From Aneurinibacillus sp. (lineage in GTDB: Bacteria; Bacillota; UBA5301; DYFA01): 64,000 bases of DNA. The translations under genes and the position numbers were made by a program. Below the pieces are notes generated by a model. That model was not told the origin of the DNA, ran no database searches, and saw nothing but the letters and a program-made list of their open reading frames with translations. Below, in pieces: positions 63,373-64,000 of the stretch. Positions within the stretch are counted from its first letter, which is position 1. The number at the start of each line of letters is the position of its first letter. The stretch spans positions 51,407 to 115,406 of the forward strand of contig DYFA01000033.1 of assembly GCA_020725425.1 (NCBI GenBank). Reading direction: 5' to 3'.

Positions 63373-63523
63373 GAGTCCTTCCTGAAAGACTCTGACCAGC
63401 GCCACATCCTTGGCCATGTGTCTCCGAGCACCAGGTCAGTGGCGCGGAGGACAGTCGTCTTGCCCGCCCCGCTCGGCCCGACGACAACCGTGAGGGGCGA
63501 AAGCGGGATGTTTACATCTTCCA
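63373..63523 (-). pseudogene. Fragment of an AAA-type ATPase (Walker A region)
   Basis: On the minus strand one frame reads LEDVNIPLSPLTVVVG and PSGAGKTTVLRATDLV. The GPSGAGKTT Walker A motif after a beta strand is that of SMC/RecF-like or AAA_21-type ATPases at their N-terminus. A stop lies just upstream, and beyond about 63400 the frame loses resemblance. No Walker B or signature motif is seen. A gene remnant. Confidence 0.65.
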
Positions 63524-63608
63524 GGCAACGTCAGCGGGTGAGCATCGAAGGTGGCTTGTCGTTCGGCAACCGCGGTTTTATGCTTATCTTGACTCCCTCT
63601 CTGCAAAG

Positions 63609-63914
63609 TCAGGCTAATGCAAACACCTTCTGGATGTAGTCTCCGCCTTCATCCTGCCGAAGGAGGGGGTACGCGCTCTCCAGATCCGCCCAGGTCTTGC
63701 CCTTGGCGCCCGGGATGCTGTCGAGTTGGTGCTTGCGGGGACGAGAATGTATCCGTCGAGGGTGATCTTCTTCGCCTGAAAACGGCTCTCCTTTCCGATC
63801 ACCCGAAGCCAAAGGATGAAGTCCGGATAGAACCCGCTGCGGATGAACATGCCCACCCCGACGGTCAAGTCCGGAATGTGGTGTAAAATGCTCCTCCAAC
63901 GGCGTTCGGGTAAG
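63609..63914 (-). pseudogene. Fragment of a helicase/restriction-type protein C-terminus
   Basis: One frame reads GVGMFIRSGFYPDFILWLRV and later ITLDGYILVPAS; another continues LDSIPGAKGKTWADLESAYP and ends KVFALA and stop. FYPDFILWL is typical of the C-terminal nuclease-like part of DEAD/DEAH-box helicases annotated as type III restriction subunits. A frameshift near 63720-63730 divides the parts, and the helicase motor is missing. A remnant of a defence-type or mobile gene. Confidence 0.6.
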
Positions 63915-64000
63915 TTAGGCAGCCTCCTCCTTCCGGCGCATGTCTGAGGTCACGGCGTTCTCCTGCGCTTGCTTCCACTCCCAATAGGCGTCCATGTTCA
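63915..64000 (-). CDS. Partial gene, C-terminal 27 residues or so
   Basis: The end of a gene that begins beyond the window: MDAYWEWKQAQENAVTSD, then a charged end (RRKEEAA) and TAA at 63915-63917. Too short to identify. The composition fits a helical C-terminus of a DNA-modifying or antitoxin-like protein, but this is not supported further. Confidence 0.4.
   Translation of the reverse strand, partial: NMDAYWEWKQAQENAVTSDMRRKEEAA

Noticed and set aside
1..64000. CRISPR arrays, rRNA genes, riboswitches
   Set aside because: No regularly spaced repeats, no rRNA sequence and no recognised riboswitch core were seen on either strand.

Overview
The window looks like chromosome from a GC-rich, spore-forming Bacillota (Firmicutes). 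Three signs point there. Two gene neighbourhoods match the Bacillus-type order: polA-mutM-ytaF-coaE, and dnaE/malic enzyme/accD-accA-pfkA-pyk. There is also a TRAP (mtrB) gene, an IreB gene, a YtaF-type sporulation membrane protein and the remains of a gerA germinant-receptor gene. A three-gene set (RND exporter, LolA-like protein, barrel-like protein ending in Phe) and a second exported barrel-like protein would suit a cell with an outer membrane, so a diderm lineage is possible but not shown.

Layout. 0-3.1 kb: a flavin oxidoreductase, then a patch of decayed genes (gerA, an HD-GYP tail, a frameshifted small protein, a truncated 4Fe-4S membrane protein) with one intact SHOCT gene. 3.4-10.9 kb: a ten-gene Mrp/Mbh-type cation/proton antiporter operon on the minus strand, with the MrpA C-terminal parts as separate genes and three ND2/ND4/ND5-like subunits, but no hydrogenase genes. 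11.0-14.6 kb: an IS1595-type transposase that has lost its catalytic domain, gene fragments, a radical SAM protein, a barrel-like exported protein and a regulator coupled to a broken hemolysin III gene. 14.7-18.8 kb: the RND/LolA-like/barrel operon. 19.0-23.8 kb: an unknown membrane protein, a decayed pncB tail, tRNA-Leu(GAG), a PDZ/beta-helix exported protein, pncB and a lytic transglycosylase. 23.8-29.2 kb: mgsA, coaE, ytaF, mutM, polA.

29.3-37.5 kb: cell-surface and signalling genes: an SLH protein, an L,D-transpeptidase, two HD-GYP proteins (one also GGDEF), an unknown protein with a Cys-rich tail, two small unknown proteins and tRNA-Leu(CAA). 37.5-48.9 kb: ald, pyk, pfkA, accA, accD, a DUF2007-like gene, mtrB, malic enzyme, pgpA-like gene and dnaE, all on the minus strand; this joins lower glycolysis, C4/C3 interconversion and fatty acid initiation to replication. 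49-53 kb: cheX, murA, ireB and an OPT-like transporter interrupted by an in-frame TGA.

53.1-62.5 kb: a CBM25-type protein divergent from a giant cyclic beta-1,2-glucan synthase-like gene (2891 codons). 62.6-64 kb: tRNA-Glu(CTC), then a small membrane protein and fragments of an AAA ATPase and of a helicase/restriction protein, which looks like a decayed island beside a tRNA gene. All assignments come from reading the sequence; no database search was run.
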